A stretch of 64,000 nt of DNA from Palsa-883 sp963847615. GTDB lineage: Bacteria > Pseudomonadota > Alphaproteobacteria > Acetobacterales > Acetobacteraceae. The stretch is taken from NCBI GenBank assembly GCA_963847615.1, contig CAWKAN010000020.1:675038-739037 (forward strand). Reading direction: 5' to 3'. Made by a program: the position numbers and the translations under genes. Shown in pieces: positions 1 through 9,005 of the stretch. The stretch's first letter is position 1; the number at the start of each line of letters is the position of its first letter. The notes beneath the pieces are model-generated. The model was given only the letters and a program-made list of their open reading frames with translations, was not told where the DNA came from and made no database searches.

Positions 1-1318
1 CGGTGATGGTGGCGCCGCCCATCGGGAAATACATCGGCGGCTGGCGATAGCCGGTGGCACCCTCGATGCCGCCCTTCAGATGGGCGAACGGCACCGCACC
101 GGAAATCTCCAGGTCCCAGTAGAAGTTTTCCCCGAACGCGCTGCCCCAACGCACGTCGTGCAGCGTGGTCTCCGCCGGCAGGCCGAGCGACGATAGCAGC
201 CGCCACAGCATGGTCTGCGGAATGCCGCTGCCCATGTCCACCTCGTTGACGCAGGGGATCGCCTGGCCCGGCCGGATGATGGTGCCGTCGCTGTCGGGGA
301 TCGGGAAGCGCTCGGCCGAGCCGATGGCGCCCTCGGCGAAGTCCGACGCGGCGCAGGAGCGCGCCAGCCCCTGCTGGTACTGCACGCCGACCGCGGACAG
401 GCCGAAGCGGCGGGCGAAGCGGCCGAGCGCGATCAGCATGGCGCACTGCTCCAGCACCTGCGCGCGGATCAACTCGGTCGCGGGATCGCTGCCGAAGCCG
501 AAGCGCATGCCGCGCGCCTCGTACCAGCGCAGGCAGGCCTCGCGCAGCTCGGCCGGCACGGCAGCCATCTCTACCAGCAGCGCCGATTGCGACAGCGATT
601 CCATCGGCATGCCGATCTCGGCCAAGGCGCGCTGCGGGAACACGCCGTTGATCATGCCCATGCAGAAACTGTCGAACAGCCCCATGATCTCCTTGTGGCG
701 CAGCACGTAGTCGCCGACCCGCCGGCCGATCTCGCCGGCCGGCGTGCGCAGCACGGGATGCTCGGCGGTGACCGGGTGCAGATAGCTCGTGTCGTGCTCG
801 ATCCGACCGGTGTCGAGCCAGGCGCGCAGGCCGTGGAGGAAAAATGCGTCGTCGAAATTTTCCGACCACAGCCGCGCGCAGGGTTTGCCCAGGCTGGTCA
901 GCGTGCCGGCCAGGCACAGCATGCCGACCAGGCCGGGCCAGGTGCCGTCGAAATTCGCCAACAGCAGGATTTTCCCCCGGTGGTGCAGCAGGCTGGCGGC
1001 CAGGTGGTGCGAGTATTGCCAGGCGGTCAGCAGCACGATCACCGGCGCCTCGGGGTCGATGCAGGCGAACAGGTCGCTGCCCTCGCGCTGGCTGCTGATG
1101 AAGCCATGGCCCTTGTCGGCCTTCACCGGATGGGCGCGCCGGAGGGCGACGCCGAATTTTTCTTGCAGCACGTCGTGCAGCTTGCGTTCGAATGTCTCCT
1201 GCACCGGCCAGCATGCGACGTTGGCGGACTCGCGCAGGTCGGCATTGGTGACCAGCAGAATCTCGTTGCGTCCCGCACTGATCCGGGGTTCGGCGTCAGC
1301 GAGCTGGAGCGTTAGCAT
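1..1318 (-). CDS. Sugar isomerase of the L-fucose/L-arabinose isomerase fold, C-terminus cut by window edge
   Basis: An open minus-strand frame starts at ATG 1316-1318 (MLTLQLADAEPRISAGRN) and runs off the left edge, about 439 codons. It sits 12 bases after the FGGY kinase stop, with a purine-rich AAAGGGTGAT just before the start. The fold assignment rests on the later part (FGFGSDPATELIRAQVLEQ, VGVQYQQGLARSCAASDFAE, CVNEVDMGSGIPQTML), which resembles the metal and substrate-binding domain of fucose-isomerase-like proteins. A keto/aldose isomerase next to a pentulose-type kinase and a sugar ABC importer would feed the imported sugar to the kinase. The substrate cannot be read from sequence. 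The missing 3' end prevents a length check. Confidence 0.7.
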   Translation of the reverse strand, partial: MLTLQLADAEPRISAGRNEILLVTNADLRESANVACWPVQETFERKLHDVLQEKFGVALRRAHPVKADKGHGFISSQREGSDLFACIDPEAPVIVLLTAWQYSHHLAASLLHHRGKILLLANFDGTWPGLVGMLCLAGTLTSLGKPCARLWSENFDDAFFLHGLRAWLDTGRIEHDTSYLHPVTAEHPVLRTPAGEIGRRVGDYVLRHKEIMGLFDSFCMGMINGVFPQRALAEIGMPMESLSQSALLVEMAAVPAELREACLRWYEARGMRFGFGSDPATELIRAQVLEQCAMLIALGRFARRFGLSAVGVQYQQGLARSCAASDFAEGAIGSAERFPIPDSDGTIIRPGQAIPCVNEVDMGSGIPQTMLWRLLSSLGLPAETTLHDVRWGSAFGENFYWDLEISGAVPFAHLKGGIEGATGYRQPPMYFPMGGATIT

Positions 1319-1330
1319 GGCGATCACCCT

Positions 1331-2920
1331 TTACTGCGTTGCATCCATCATCCGCCGATAGCGGCACCAGTCGTCGTACAGCGCCAGGTACACGGCGTAT
1401 TTCGTGTCGTGGAAGGCGCGCCGGGCGGGATCGGCGCGGATCGTGCCGCCGACATGCGCCATCGACGCGGCGGCCGCTTGCAGGTCGGCGAAGGCGCCGC
1501 TGGCGGTGGCGGCCAGGATCGCCGCGCCGAGCGTCACTGCCTGCTCCTCGCTGCCCAGATGCAGGTCGCAGCCGGTGGCGTCGGCGTGCTCGCGCAGCAG
1601 CCTCGCGTTGCGCGTGCCCCCGCCGGTCATCATCACGTGGCCGATACGATGGCCGGCGTCGTTCAAGCTGGCGATGATGTGGCGCGTGCCGTAGGCCAAC
1701 GCCTGCACGGTCGCCAGATACTGCCGCGCCAGCGCGTCCGGCCCGTGCTCCAGCGTCAGCCCGGCGATCATGCCGCGTGCCAGCGGATCGGCGCGCGGTG
1801 AGCGGTTGCCGTGGTGGTCGGCCAGCACGTGCAGATGGCGCGTCGGCTCGGGTTCGCGCGCCTGCAACGCGGCCACCCAGTCATTGGCGATGTCGTAGAC
1901 GCTGCGTCCGGCTGCGGTGGCTGCTGCCTGCAATGCCGGCCAGGCATCGTGCTGGCGCAGCGTCCAATCGATCAACGAGCCGGCGGCGCTCTGGCCGCCC
2001 TCGTTCAGCCACCAGCCCGGCAGCATGGCGCCGAAATACGGCCCCCAGACGCCCGGCACCATGATCTTCTGGCGGCTGACCACCAGGTGGCAGCATGAGG
2101 TGCCGCTGATGATCGCCAGGCCGCCCTCGGGCGCCGCGCCGAGCAGCGCCAGGCCACCGGCATGGGCGTCGATGATGCCGGTGGCGACCACGGTGCCGAG
2201 CGGCAGGCCGAGCTCGGCGGCGGCGCGCGGGGCAAGCCGCCCGGCGGCGGAGCCGAGCTGGCGCACCTCGGGCGGGACCAGGCGCGGCAGGCCGGACAGC
2301 CCGACGGCATCAAGCAGGCTGGCGCTGAACCGCTGCTCGTGCGCCAGGTAGTTCCATTTGCAAGTAAGCGTGCAGACGCTGGCGACGTCGGCGCCGGTGG
2401 CACGCCATACCATGTAATCGGCCAGGTCGAGGTAGCGCCACACGGCCGCGTGGCGCTCGGGAAAATGCCGGCGCAGCCACAGCACCTTCGGCAGCTCCAT
2501 CTCGACGCTGACCTCGCCGCCGACATAGGCCAGCGCGGGATCGTGCGTGGCGTTGATCGCGGCGGCCTCGGCCACCGCGCGGTGATCCATCCACATGACG
2601 ATGTCGCGCTGCGGATCGGCGTCTTCCGCCACCGAGACGGGCGCGCCGCCGGGGCCGACGGCGACCAGCGAGCAGGTGGCGTCGAAGCCGATGCCGCCGA
2701 CGTCCGCCGGCGTCACGCCGGCCTGGGCGAGCGCGGCGCGCACCGCGGTGCCGGTCTGCGCCCAGATGTCGGCGGAGGACTGCTCGAACACGTCGGCGCG
2801 CGGGTTGAACTGGCGGATCGGGCGGACCGCGAAGCCGAGCTCGGCGCCGGCGCGATCGAACACGCCGGCCCGCACGCTGGCGGAGCCCACGTCCACGCCG
2901 ATGAATGCGGATGCGTCCAT
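1331..2920 (-). CDS. FGGY-family carbohydrate kinase, D-ribulokinase-like
   Basis: ATP-dependent kinase of the FGGY/ASKHA fold, 529 residues, the usual FGGY length. The N-terminal phosphate motif is visible (FIGVDVGSASVRAGVFD), followed by GIGFDATCSLV, MDHRAVAEAAAIN, CTLTCKWNYL and ATGIIDAHAGGLALLG. These match the ribulokinase-like pentulose kinase branch more than glycerol kinase. The chosen start, ATG at 2918-2920, has AAAGGAC upstream; an in-frame ATG further up (2977) would add an unconserved 19-residue tail. The gene lies between the ABC permeases and the isomerase. An FNR/FixK-like palindrome lies upstream at 2983-2996. Substrate is probably a ketopentose or related polyol product. Confidence 0.85.
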   Translation of the reverse strand: MDASAFIGVDVGSASVRAGVFDRAGAELGFAVRPIRQFNPRADVFEQSSADIWAQTGTAVRAALAQAGVTPADVGGIGFDATCSLVAVGPGGAPVSVAEDADPQRDIVMWMDHRAVAEAAAINATHDPALAYVGGEVSVEMELPKVLWLRRHFPERHAAVWRYLDLADYMVWRATGADVASVCTLTCKWNYLAHEQRFSASLLDAVGLSGLPRLVPPEVRQLGSAAGRLAPRAAAELGLPLGTVVATGIIDAHAGGLALLGAAPEGGLAIISGTSCCHLVVSRQKIMVPGVWGPYFGAMLPGWWLNEGGQSAAGSLIDWTLRQHDAWPALQAAATAAGRSVYDIANDWVAALQAREPEPTRHLHVLADHHGNRSPRADPLARGMIAGLTLEHGPDALARQYLATVQALAYGTRHIIASLNDAGHRIGHVMMTGGGTRNARLLREHADATGCDLHLGSEEQAVTLGAAILAATASGAFADLQAAAASMAHVGGTIRADPARRAFHDTKYAVYLALYDDWCRYRRMMDATQ

Positions 2921-2982
2921 GTCAGGTCCTTTGCCGCAGGCCGCGCGCGCTGCCCACGCTAGCGCCGGCACCGGCACGGGCG

Positions 2983-2996
2983 TTGATCCAGGTCAA
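2983..2996. promoter_or_regulatory. FNR/FixK/Anr-like box before the FGGY kinase
   Basis: TTGAT-CCAG-GTCAA matches the CRP/FNR-family consensus TTGAT-N4-ATCAA with one change. It lies in the gap between the permease stop (3029) and the kinase start (2920). Seen in sequence; regulator identity is inference. Confidence 0.45.
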
Positions 2997-3028
2997 CCGC
3001 ACGCCGCCGCCTTCGGCACGAGCGGTCG

Positions 3029-3916
3029 TCAGCCCTTCACGCCGCCCGCCGTCAGGCCGGCGACGATCTCCTTTTGCATGAACAGCGTCAGCAGCAGCAC
3101 CGGGGCGGTGACCACCAGCGCCGCGGCGGCGAGCGGGCCCCAACTGATCTGCTCGAAGGTCAGCACGTTGTAGACCGCGACGGGCAGCGTGCGCGTGGTG
3201 CGCCCGGCCAGCACGACGCCGAAGATGAAGTTGTTCCAACTGAAGATGAACGCCAGGATGGTGGCCACCATGATCCCGGGCCGCGCCAGGGGCACCGCGA
3301 CGTAGCGGAACGCCTGCCAGATGGTGGCGCCATCGACCAGCGCGGATTCCTCCAGCGCGACCGGCAGGCCCTCGAAATAGCCGATCATGATCCACACCAC
3401 GATCGGCACCGTGAGCACCAGGTGGGTGATGATCAACGGATACAGCGTGCCCAGCATGCCGAGCCACTGAAAGATCAGGAACAGCGGGATCAGGTACGAC
3501 AGGCCCGGCGTGACGCGGGCGACCAGGATCAGCACCGCTGCCTTGGTCGCCCGCGTCTTGGCGATGCCGTAGCCGGCCGGCACGCCGAACAGCAGCGCCA
3601 GCCCGGTGGCGGAGAACGACACGATCACCGAGTTGATCGTGTAGGTCAGGAAATCGTTCTTCGCGAACACGTTGACGAAGTTGGCCAGCGTCGGCGGATG
3701 CGGGATCAGCACCGGCGGATAGGCGGTGTTGTCGATCTCGTTCTTCAATGACAGCGAGATCATCCAGATGAAGAACAGGATCGACGGCGAGACCAGGATC
3801 AGCACCGACAAATAGAGGCCGGCCTGGTTGATCCAGTGGCGTACCCGATACCGGGTCACCGCGCGCGGATGCCGTTCCCCTCGGGTGACGGCAGGTTTCA
3901 GTGGCGGCGGGGCCAT
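3029..3916 (-). CDS. Sugar ABC transporter permease, MalG/UgpE type
   Basis: Inner-membrane subunit of a carbohydrate importer, 295 residues. It has an N-terminal hydrophobic helix (LYLSVLILVSPSILFFIWMI), several further membrane segments, and the EAA loop that docks on the ATPase (EESALVDGATIWQAFRYVAVPLARPG). The ATG (3914-3916) overlaps the stop of the upstream permease by one base (TAATG), so the two are translationally coupled. The extension of this frame towards 4756 is antisense-like read-through of the partner gene and is not used. No cognate ATPase gene is in the visible part of the operon. Confidence 0.92.
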   Translation of the reverse strand: MAPPPLKPAVTRGERHPRAVTRYRVRHWINQAGLYLSVLILVSPSILFFIWMISLSLKNEIDNTAYPPVLIPHPPTLANFVNVFAKNDFLTYTINSVIVSFSATGLALLFGVPAGYGIAKTRATKAAVLILVARVTPGLSYLIPLFLIFQWLGMLGTLYPLIITHLVLTVPIVVWIMIGYFEGLPVALEESALVDGATIWQAFRYVAVPLARPGIMVATILAFIFSWNNFIFGVVLAGRTTRTLPVAVYNVLTFEQISWGPLAAAALVVTAPVLLLTLFMQKEIVAGLTAGGVKG

Positions 3917-4830
3917 TACAGTGTCATCTCTTGTTGGCGGATGCCCAGCAGCACCAGGCTGGTCGCCATGATCAGCACGAAGAACACCACCACCATCGCC
4001 GAGGCGTAGCCCAGGGCGTAGTAGCCGAACGCGGTCTGATACAGCAGCAAGTTGATGGTTTCGCTCGAGGTGCCCGGTCCGCCGTTGGTGATCACGAAGA
4101 TCGTGTCGAACGCCTTCAGCGCGTCGATGATGCGCATCACCGCGGCCACGACGATGAACGGCCAGATCAGCGGCAGGGTGATATAGCGGAACATCTGCCA
4201 GCCGTTGGCGCCGTCGATCATCGCCGCCTCGTACGGGTCGATCGGCAGGCTGGAGATGCCGCCCAGCACGATCAGCATCACCAGCGGCGTCCACTGCCAG
4301 GTCTCCACCATCACCAGGGTGGGGATCACCGTGCTGCTGCTGTAGACCCAGCTCGACGGCGGCAGGCCGACCGAGGTCAGCAGGTAGTTCAGCACGCCAA
4401 GCTGGGGGTGGAACATCATCGTCCACACCAGGGCGATCGCCACCGGGGTGGCCATCATGGGCAGGATGAATGCCGTGCGCGCCGCACCGCGCAGCACGAA
4501 GTTGCGGGCGAAGCAGACCGCGGCCCACAGGCCGATCAGCATCGGCAGGATCACCGCGGCCGTGGTGAAGTACAGCGTTCGCACGACCGCCCAGCGGAAG
4601 CGGTCGTCGTGCAGCAGGTGCGCGTAGTTGGTCAGCCCGACATAGTAGACGTTGCCGGACACTTTCCAGTCGTGTACCGACATGACCACGGTGAACAGCC
4701 AGGGGAAGACGATGACGGCGGCAACGATGAATGCCGCCGGCACCGCGAACAGCCAATAGCGCCTTGCGTAGTTGCGTCGCCGCGGACGGGCGAGCGGCGC
4801 AACCGCCGTGTCGGACGCCGTTGCGCTCAC
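3916..4830 (-). CDS. Sugar ABC transporter permease, MalF/UgpA type
   Basis: 304-residue inner-membrane permease that pairs with the neighbouring MalG-type subunit. The N-terminus is Arg-rich (PRRRNYARRYWLF), followed by about six hydrophobic helices. The EAA motif is clear (YEAAMIDGANGWQMFRYITLPLIWP). The tail (TSLVLLGIRQQEMTL) ends one base into the next gene's start codon. The binding-protein stop is 13 bases upstream. Family and gene order are those of carbohydrate-uptake transporter family 1. Confidence 0.92.
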   Translation of the reverse strand: MSATASDTAVAPLARPRRRNYARRYWLFAVPAAFIVAAVIVFPWLFTVVMSVHDWKVSGNVYYVGLTNYAHLLHDDRFRWAVVRTLYFTTAAVILPMLIGLWAAVCFARNFVLRGAARTAFILPMMATPVAIALVWTMMFHPQLGVLNYLLTSVGLPPSSWVYSSSTVIPTLVMVETWQWTPLVMLIVLGGISSLPIDPYEAAMIDGANGWQMFRYITLPLIWPFIVVAAVMRIIDALKAFDTIFVITNGGPGTSSETINLLLYQTAFGYYALGYASAMVVVFFVLIMATSLVLLGIRQQEMTL

Positions 4831-4843
4831 CCCCCGCTCCGCG

Positions 4844-6166
4844 TCAGGTCTTCAGCGACTGTTCCAGGATCGGGCGGAAGGTGGCGGTGGCCTTCTTCAG
4901 CTCGGCCGCCGGATCGCCGCCCTCGATCATGTTGGTCAGCGCGATGCCGAACACGTCGCGGAACTCGGTTACCGGCACGATCTCCGGCAGGCCGGGGCGG
5001 GCGATCTTCACGCTGGCCAGCAGGGTGGTGAGCCATTCCTGGCCGAACGGGCTGTTCTTCAGCAGCGTCGGATCGCTGTAGGTGCTCATGCGCGGCGAGG
5101 CACCGCCGCCCATGTTCACCAGGTTCAGCTCCATCTGCTTGCTGGTCGCCCACTGGCAGTAGAGATAGGCGGCGTCCTTCATCTGGCTCTTGACCGGAAT
5201 GCCGAGCGCGTCGGTGAACACCGGGCAATAATGCGCCTTGGGCCCGGCGGGCATCAGGCCGAAGCCGACGTGATCGACGATCTTCGACACTTTCGGATCG
5301 AGCAGCGGCGGGGTGAAACCGACGCCGTCCATCCACATGCCGACCTTGCCCTGCATGAAGCTGGTCTGGCATTCGTTCCAGTTGAAGCCGACCACGCCGG
5401 GCGGCGCGGTTTCGCGCAGCAGCGACTTGTACATCTGACCCGCCCACACCGCCTGCGGCGTGTCGGTCAGCAACGTCTTGCCGTCCGGCGTGACGGTTTC
5501 CTGACCCTCGCCGAGCAGCAGGCTGGTCCATACCGGCACGTTGGCGTTCTTCACGCCGCGCGCGACGAAGCCGTAGATGCCCTTGCTCGGCTCGGTGAGC
5601 TTGCGCGCGGTGGCCAGCATCTCGTCGAAGGTCTTCGGGAAGCTCAGTTTCCGGTCCGCGAAGATCTGCTTGTTGTAGTAGACCAGCCAGATGTCGGTCT
5701 CCACCGGCAGGCTGTTGACACGCCCATCCGGCTGGGTGGCGGCGCGCAGCGCGCCGGCGCTCATGTCGGCCCAGTCGTAATCCGGCGCGGTCAGTTTCGG
5801 GTTGGCCAGGTAGGGCCGCAGGTCCACCAGCCAATGGCCTTCGCCGACCACGCGCTTGGAAACGTGCAGCGAGAAGTGGGTCACGTCGAAGCTGGGCCGG
5901 CCGGAGGCGAGCTCCATCACCATCTTCGGCCGCTGCTGCTGCTCCGGCATCTGCTCCGACAGAACCTTGATGCCGGTAAGCGCCTCGAATTCCTTCTCGT
6001 GCGCCTGCAGGTTGTCGGCGCGCGGGTTCTTGGTCAGGCTGACGGTGATCGTCTGGCCCTTGCATTGCTGCCAGTTGAAGGCGGGTTGCGCGCTCGCACG
6101 GCGCAAAATCGCCGGTGTGGCCAGTAGGACCGTCGAGGCAGCCAACAGAGTACGACGCCGGACCAT
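4844..6166 (-). CDS. Extracellular sugar-binding protein of the ABC importer
   Basis: Solute-binding protein, family 1 (maltose/sorbitol-binding-like), 440 residues, first gene of the operon. It begins MVRRRTLLAASTVLLATPAILRRASA, a Tat/Sec-like export signal with cleavage likely after ASA. The mature protein shows the family pattern (GIKVLSEQMPEQQ, FDVTHFSLHVSKR, GKVGMWMDGVGFTP). The start at 6164-6166 is preferred because AGGAG lies just upstream; the ATG at 6181 includes that ribosome-binding site in its own coding sequence. An FNR-like palindrome sits about 75 bases upstream at 6241-6255. Confidence 0.9.
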   Translation of the reverse strand: MVRRRTLLAASTVLLATPAILRRASAQPAFNWQQCKGQTITVSLTKNPRADNLQAHEKEFEALTGIKVLSEQMPEQQQRPKMVMELASGRPSFDVTHFSLHVSKRVVGEGHWLVDLRPYLANPKLTAPDYDWADMSAGALRAATQPDGRVNSLPVETDIWLVYYNKQIFADRKLSFPKTFDEMLATARKLTEPSKGIYGFVARGVKNANVPVWTSLLLGEGQETVTPDGKTLLTDTPQAVWAGQMYKSLLRETAPPGVVGFNWNECQTSFMQGKVGMWMDGVGFTPPLLDPKVSKIVDHVGFGLMPAGPKAHYCPVFTDALGIPVKSQMKDAAYLYCQWATSKQMELNLVNMGGGASPRMSTYSDPTLLKNSPFGQEWLTTLLASVKIARPGLPEIVPVTEFRDVFGIALTNMIEGGDPAAELKKATATFRPILEQSLKT

Positions 6167-6240
6167 AGCGTATCTCCTCATTTCCAGGGTTTCTGCCCAG
6201 GTTCGGCAACAAATTTCATAGGAAAATCAGGCTCTGCACC

Positions 6241-6255
6241 ATGATCTAGATCAAT
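6241..6255. promoter_or_regulatory. FNR/FixK-like palindrome upstream of the sugar operon
   Basis: ATGAT-CTAG-ATCAA contains the perfect 12-base palindrome TGATCTAGATCA and differs by one base from the FNR/FixK consensus TTGAT-N4-ATCAA. It lies 75 bases before the binding-protein start in a locally AT-rich patch. Together with the second box at 2983 it suggests oxygen- or redox-linked control of the operon. Confidence 0.5.
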
Positions 6256-6317
6256 TGCGCCGCGCCTGCTTTGCCGCGCGCCCCGTGGCGCCGGTCCAGC
6301 CAGGCGCGGACGCCGGG

Positions 6318-6401
6318 GAGGTGCCGCGGACGAGGCCCCGTGGACGAGGTGCCGTGGACGAGGTGCCGTGCACGAGGTGCCGGGGACGAGGTGCCATGGA
6401 C
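6318..6401. repeat. Six tandem copies of a 14-bp repeat beside the parA-like pair
   Basis: Six head-to-tail units of GAGGTGCCGNGGAC start at 6318, 6332, 6346, 6360, 6374 and 6388. Units 1, 2, 4, 5 and 6 differ from unit 3 (GAGGTGCCGTGGAC) at one or two positions each. The array ends 30 bases downstream of the stop of the coiled-coil gene. Iterated short repeats beside a ParA gene are typical of centromere-like partition sites, but a simple slippage repeat is possible. Confidence 0.85.
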
Positions 6402-6431
6402 AAGGAGCTTGGGTTGCGGTGGGGCCGGCGA

Positions 6432-7013
6432 TCAGTCCCCCCGCCAGGCCGCCCGCAATCGCGCGGTAAGGCCGCGCGCCCTCCTGGCAGCCGTGTCCGC
6501 CGTCATGGCATTCGTCATGGCATCGACCACCTGGGCGGCATCCTCGGCCTGAGCGCGCGCCTGTTCGGCTTCCGCCTCGGCCGCCGCAAGCTGGGCCAAC
6601 AACTCGTCGATCCGCGTGCGGAGCGCATCGGCCCGGCCGCGTTCCGCGTCTCTGGCGCGCTCCGCCTGCTCCGCCCGGCTCTGCTCTGCATCCCGTGCCC
6701 GTTCCGCCGCCTCGGCTTGTCGCTCCGCCGCCTCCGCCTGCCGCTCCGCGACCTCCGCCCGGTCACGCAAGGCCGCGACCGCGGCCTCCAGGACGCTCAG
6801 CACCCTTGGGTAATCCGTGGGATCGGCGGATGGCGAATCTGTCTCGTCCGCAGGACTGGGGGCGCGCGGGCGCGCCCAGTCCAGCGTCGTCGGCCGATCC
6901 TCGGCGGCGATAGTGGCCGGCGGCTGACCCGGCGCCGCCTGCTGGGCGATCGCCAGGGCCGCTTCGGGAGACGGGCGCGCAGTGCCGGCGCGCGGCTTGA
7001 GAGCCTTCATCAT
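6432..7013 (-). CDS. Coiled-coil protein, partner of the ParA-like ATPase
   Basis: 193 residues. The N-terminal 75 residues are Pro/Ala/Asp-rich and probably disordered. Residues about 80-165 form a long charged coiled coil built from repeats of AERQAEAAERQAEAAERARD. The tail is basic (RRARGLTARLRAAWR). The ATG overlaps the parA stop (ATGA), so the two are coupled. No ribbon-helix-helix or helix-turn-helix DNA-binding motif of a classical ParB/ParG is visible. It could be an adaptor or cargo linker for the ATPase. No named family is recognised. Confidence 0.7.
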   Translation of the reverse strand: MMKALKPRAGTARPSPEAALAIAQQAAPGQPPATIAAEDRPTTLDWARPRAPSPADETDSPSADPTDYPRVLSVLEAAVAALRDRAEVAERQAEAAERQAEAAERARDAEQSRAEQAERARDAERGRADALRTRIDELLAQLAAAEAEAEQARAQAEDAAQVVDAMTNAMTADTAARRARGLTARLRAAWRGD

Positions 7014-7687
7014 GGCGTGGTTACATCATCATGCGACGGTGCGGCCATGTCGTCGTGCAGGATGGGAACCCAGCCCATGGCGTGCAACTCGGCAATCAGG
7101 CTGGCGATCTCCGCGGCTGGCACCCCGGCGGTGGGCGCCCGGCCGCTGTAGGTCATCTCGCCGTAGGCAACCAGGTCGGACAGGGATGCCGTCAGGCGCG
7201 GCAATCCGGCGGCCGCGATCTCGCCGGCGGCGTGGCGCGCCAGGGTGGTGCGGCGGACGCGGTTGAGCAGGACACGAACCGGGATGTCCCGCCGCGCTGC
7301 CCGTGCCAGCCCCGCGACGAGCCGTACCGTCTTCTCGGCCTCGGTCACGTCCGGCTCGCCGGACAGACAGGGCACCAGAACCGCGTCGGCACTGGTCATG
7401 GCGACGGTTGCGGCCCGGTTGCCGAAGCCGGCGGTATCCACCAGCACCAACTCGGCTTCATCGGCTTTGGCGGCGATCAGATGCGCGAGGCGGATTTCGT
7501 CGGGTTCGGCCAGGGCCTCGAACGGGGGCCCCTCATAGGTTCGTGTCGCCCAGCGGTAGAGCGCCTGGGTTGGGTCGGCATCCAGCACCACGAGCCGCAA
7601 TTGGCCGGCGAGGCTGGCGGCGAGCACCTGGCAGGCGGTTGTCTTGCCAGGCCCACCCTTGGAACTCGCCACAGTCAGCACCGGCAT
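7010..7687 (-). CDS. ParA/MinD-family ATPase (small, lacks N-terminal HTH)
   Basis: 225-residue deviant-Walker ATPase. Walker A' is SSKGGPGKTT (residues 8-17) with signature Lys10 and catalytic Lys15; Pro replaces the usual Val. VVLDADPTQALYRW is the A'' region and ELVLVDTAGFGNR is Walker B. The short length and missing N-terminal regulator domain fit type Ib partition ATPases or chromosomal cargo-positioning ParAs. It is followed by the coiled-coil gene and the 14-bp repeat array. Upstream (7690-7800) is non-coding. Plasmid-type partition, a chromosomal orphan, or an integrated-element remnant are all possible. Confidence 0.88.
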   Translation of the reverse strand: MPVLTVASSKGGPGKTTACQVLAASLAGQLRLVVLDADPTQALYRWATRTYEGPPFEALAEPDEIRLAHLIAAKADEAELVLVDTAGFGNRAATVAMTSADAVLVPCLSGEPDVTEAEKTVRLVAGLARAARRDIPVRVLLNRVRRTTLARHAAGEIAAAGLPRLTASLSDLVAYGEMTYSGRAPTAGVPAAEIASLIAELHAMGWVPILHDDMAAPSHDDVTTP

Positions 7688-9005
7688 GTTCGCGCCCTCA
7701 TCCCGCTACGGCGTTCCGTTTCCCCGACCGCGCCAGTGCCGTGCCGTAGAAGCGGTTCCTCTGGGGCTATAAGCCGACATGTCCTTGCTAGCCGACAATC
7801 TTGCTCATCCGGAGCGGACGATAGCCTCCGCTGCGGCCCGGCGACAAGGACTTTGCCGACCGGATTGTGGCGAAGGTCCTGGCCGCGGCGCGATGATCGC
7901 GAAATCGGTGCGCATTGCGACCGACCATCCGGCGTTCGGACGCGCGCCTCCGGCCGATATGCCGAACGATCCGGTCTGGCGCGGATCGTCAACATCGTGC
8001 CAATGGCAGCGTTTGGGGTCCGCCATGGCCGCTGGACGGTCGGCGAACCGCGCACGTGGCGCCATGGCGTCGCCAGCCGGAAGCTGAAGGCTCGGCCGCC
8101 CGGCAGGATCGTGGCGGCGCGCTTGATCGTTTCGGAGTTGCAGATTCGGCCAACCGGCCGAAGGATTGAGCCATCGGCGGCACCCATGTTGTCATGCCCG
8201 CCACCCGGGGTCAGCCGAAGGCCGGTCTGAGGACAGGCTCCGGCCGGCCATTCACGACTTACCTTCGCGCAGCAGACCTGATCGTCGCCATCGGCCTTTC
8301 GTCGCGGTGCCGTGGGCACTGTCGATGGGTCGATCTTTCGGACGGTTAAAGTTAGAAAGCCTAATGGCAGACGACGGAGGCGGCGGGTTGACAGCGTCGG
8401 TAATGCAATGACCCGCATGAAGCCGCAGCCGGGATCAGCAGCCCGCAACTCTTGACGCGCGTCGTGCAGCGGGCGGCGTTGCACAACGTCGCGAACGATT
8501 TCTGCGTGTTGCGTATCAAGGTGCGCGAGCATTTCGGCCACGTCACCATCGCCGACCGCGCGACAGCGATCTCCGCGGGAGAATGCATCAGCTTGTATTC
8601 ACCGAGACGCAGAATGGTCTGACTTGACGAAGCCCCGGCGTGCTGCGAGCGGGGGTGCCGACACCGCCTCGGGCAGCGGCGCATGACACCGGCGTACGGC
8701 AGAAAGCGGCGAACGGCGTCTGCGCGTGGATCGGCAATGATCGATCCACCCGGTTCGTCGTGCGGACATGGAAGATCGGCCTGAACTTCCTTGACCACGG
8801 GATCAAGCCCAGTGACACGCCGGAGCGATCGCCAAGCGGCTGGCGTAGCCGGACCACTGGTCCGCAGCTCCACCACCGCCACCCCGGACACGACATCTCC
8901 GGGCGCGCTTCCGGGTGACGGGCTGGGTTTACCGCGACCTTGCATGGCTTGGCTGAACGGACACCGGGGCGGTAGTCTTCGACCGCGTCCCCATGGAGGC
9001 GGATC
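7688..9005. other. 1.3-kb non-coding stretch with degenerate sequence and one dispersed repeat
   Basis: No frame on either strand has a credible start, ribosome-binding site and recognisable product. Overlapping random-looking frames on both strands are what high GC produces. One palindrome-ended dispersed repeat occupies about 8150-8350. The stretch 8450-8630 has coding-like texture on the plus strand (IKVREHFGHVTIADRATAIS) but no start and no family match I recognise, so it may be a gene remnant. Confidence 0.5.
8150..8350. repeat. Dispersed inverted-end repeat (family A), copy 1
   Basis: The left end reads CCAACCGGCCGAAGGATTGA and the right end is a rough inverted copy (reverse complement AACCGTCCGAAAGATCGACC). 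The inside contains a diverged GTCATGCCCGCC core. The same ends and core recur near 31.5, 44.9 and 53.0 kb. No coding capacity; MITE- or REP-like. Confidence 0.6.

Noticed and set aside
6318..6401. CRISPR array or part of a coding sequence
   Set aside because: The units abut without spacers and the frame across them has no start or family features.
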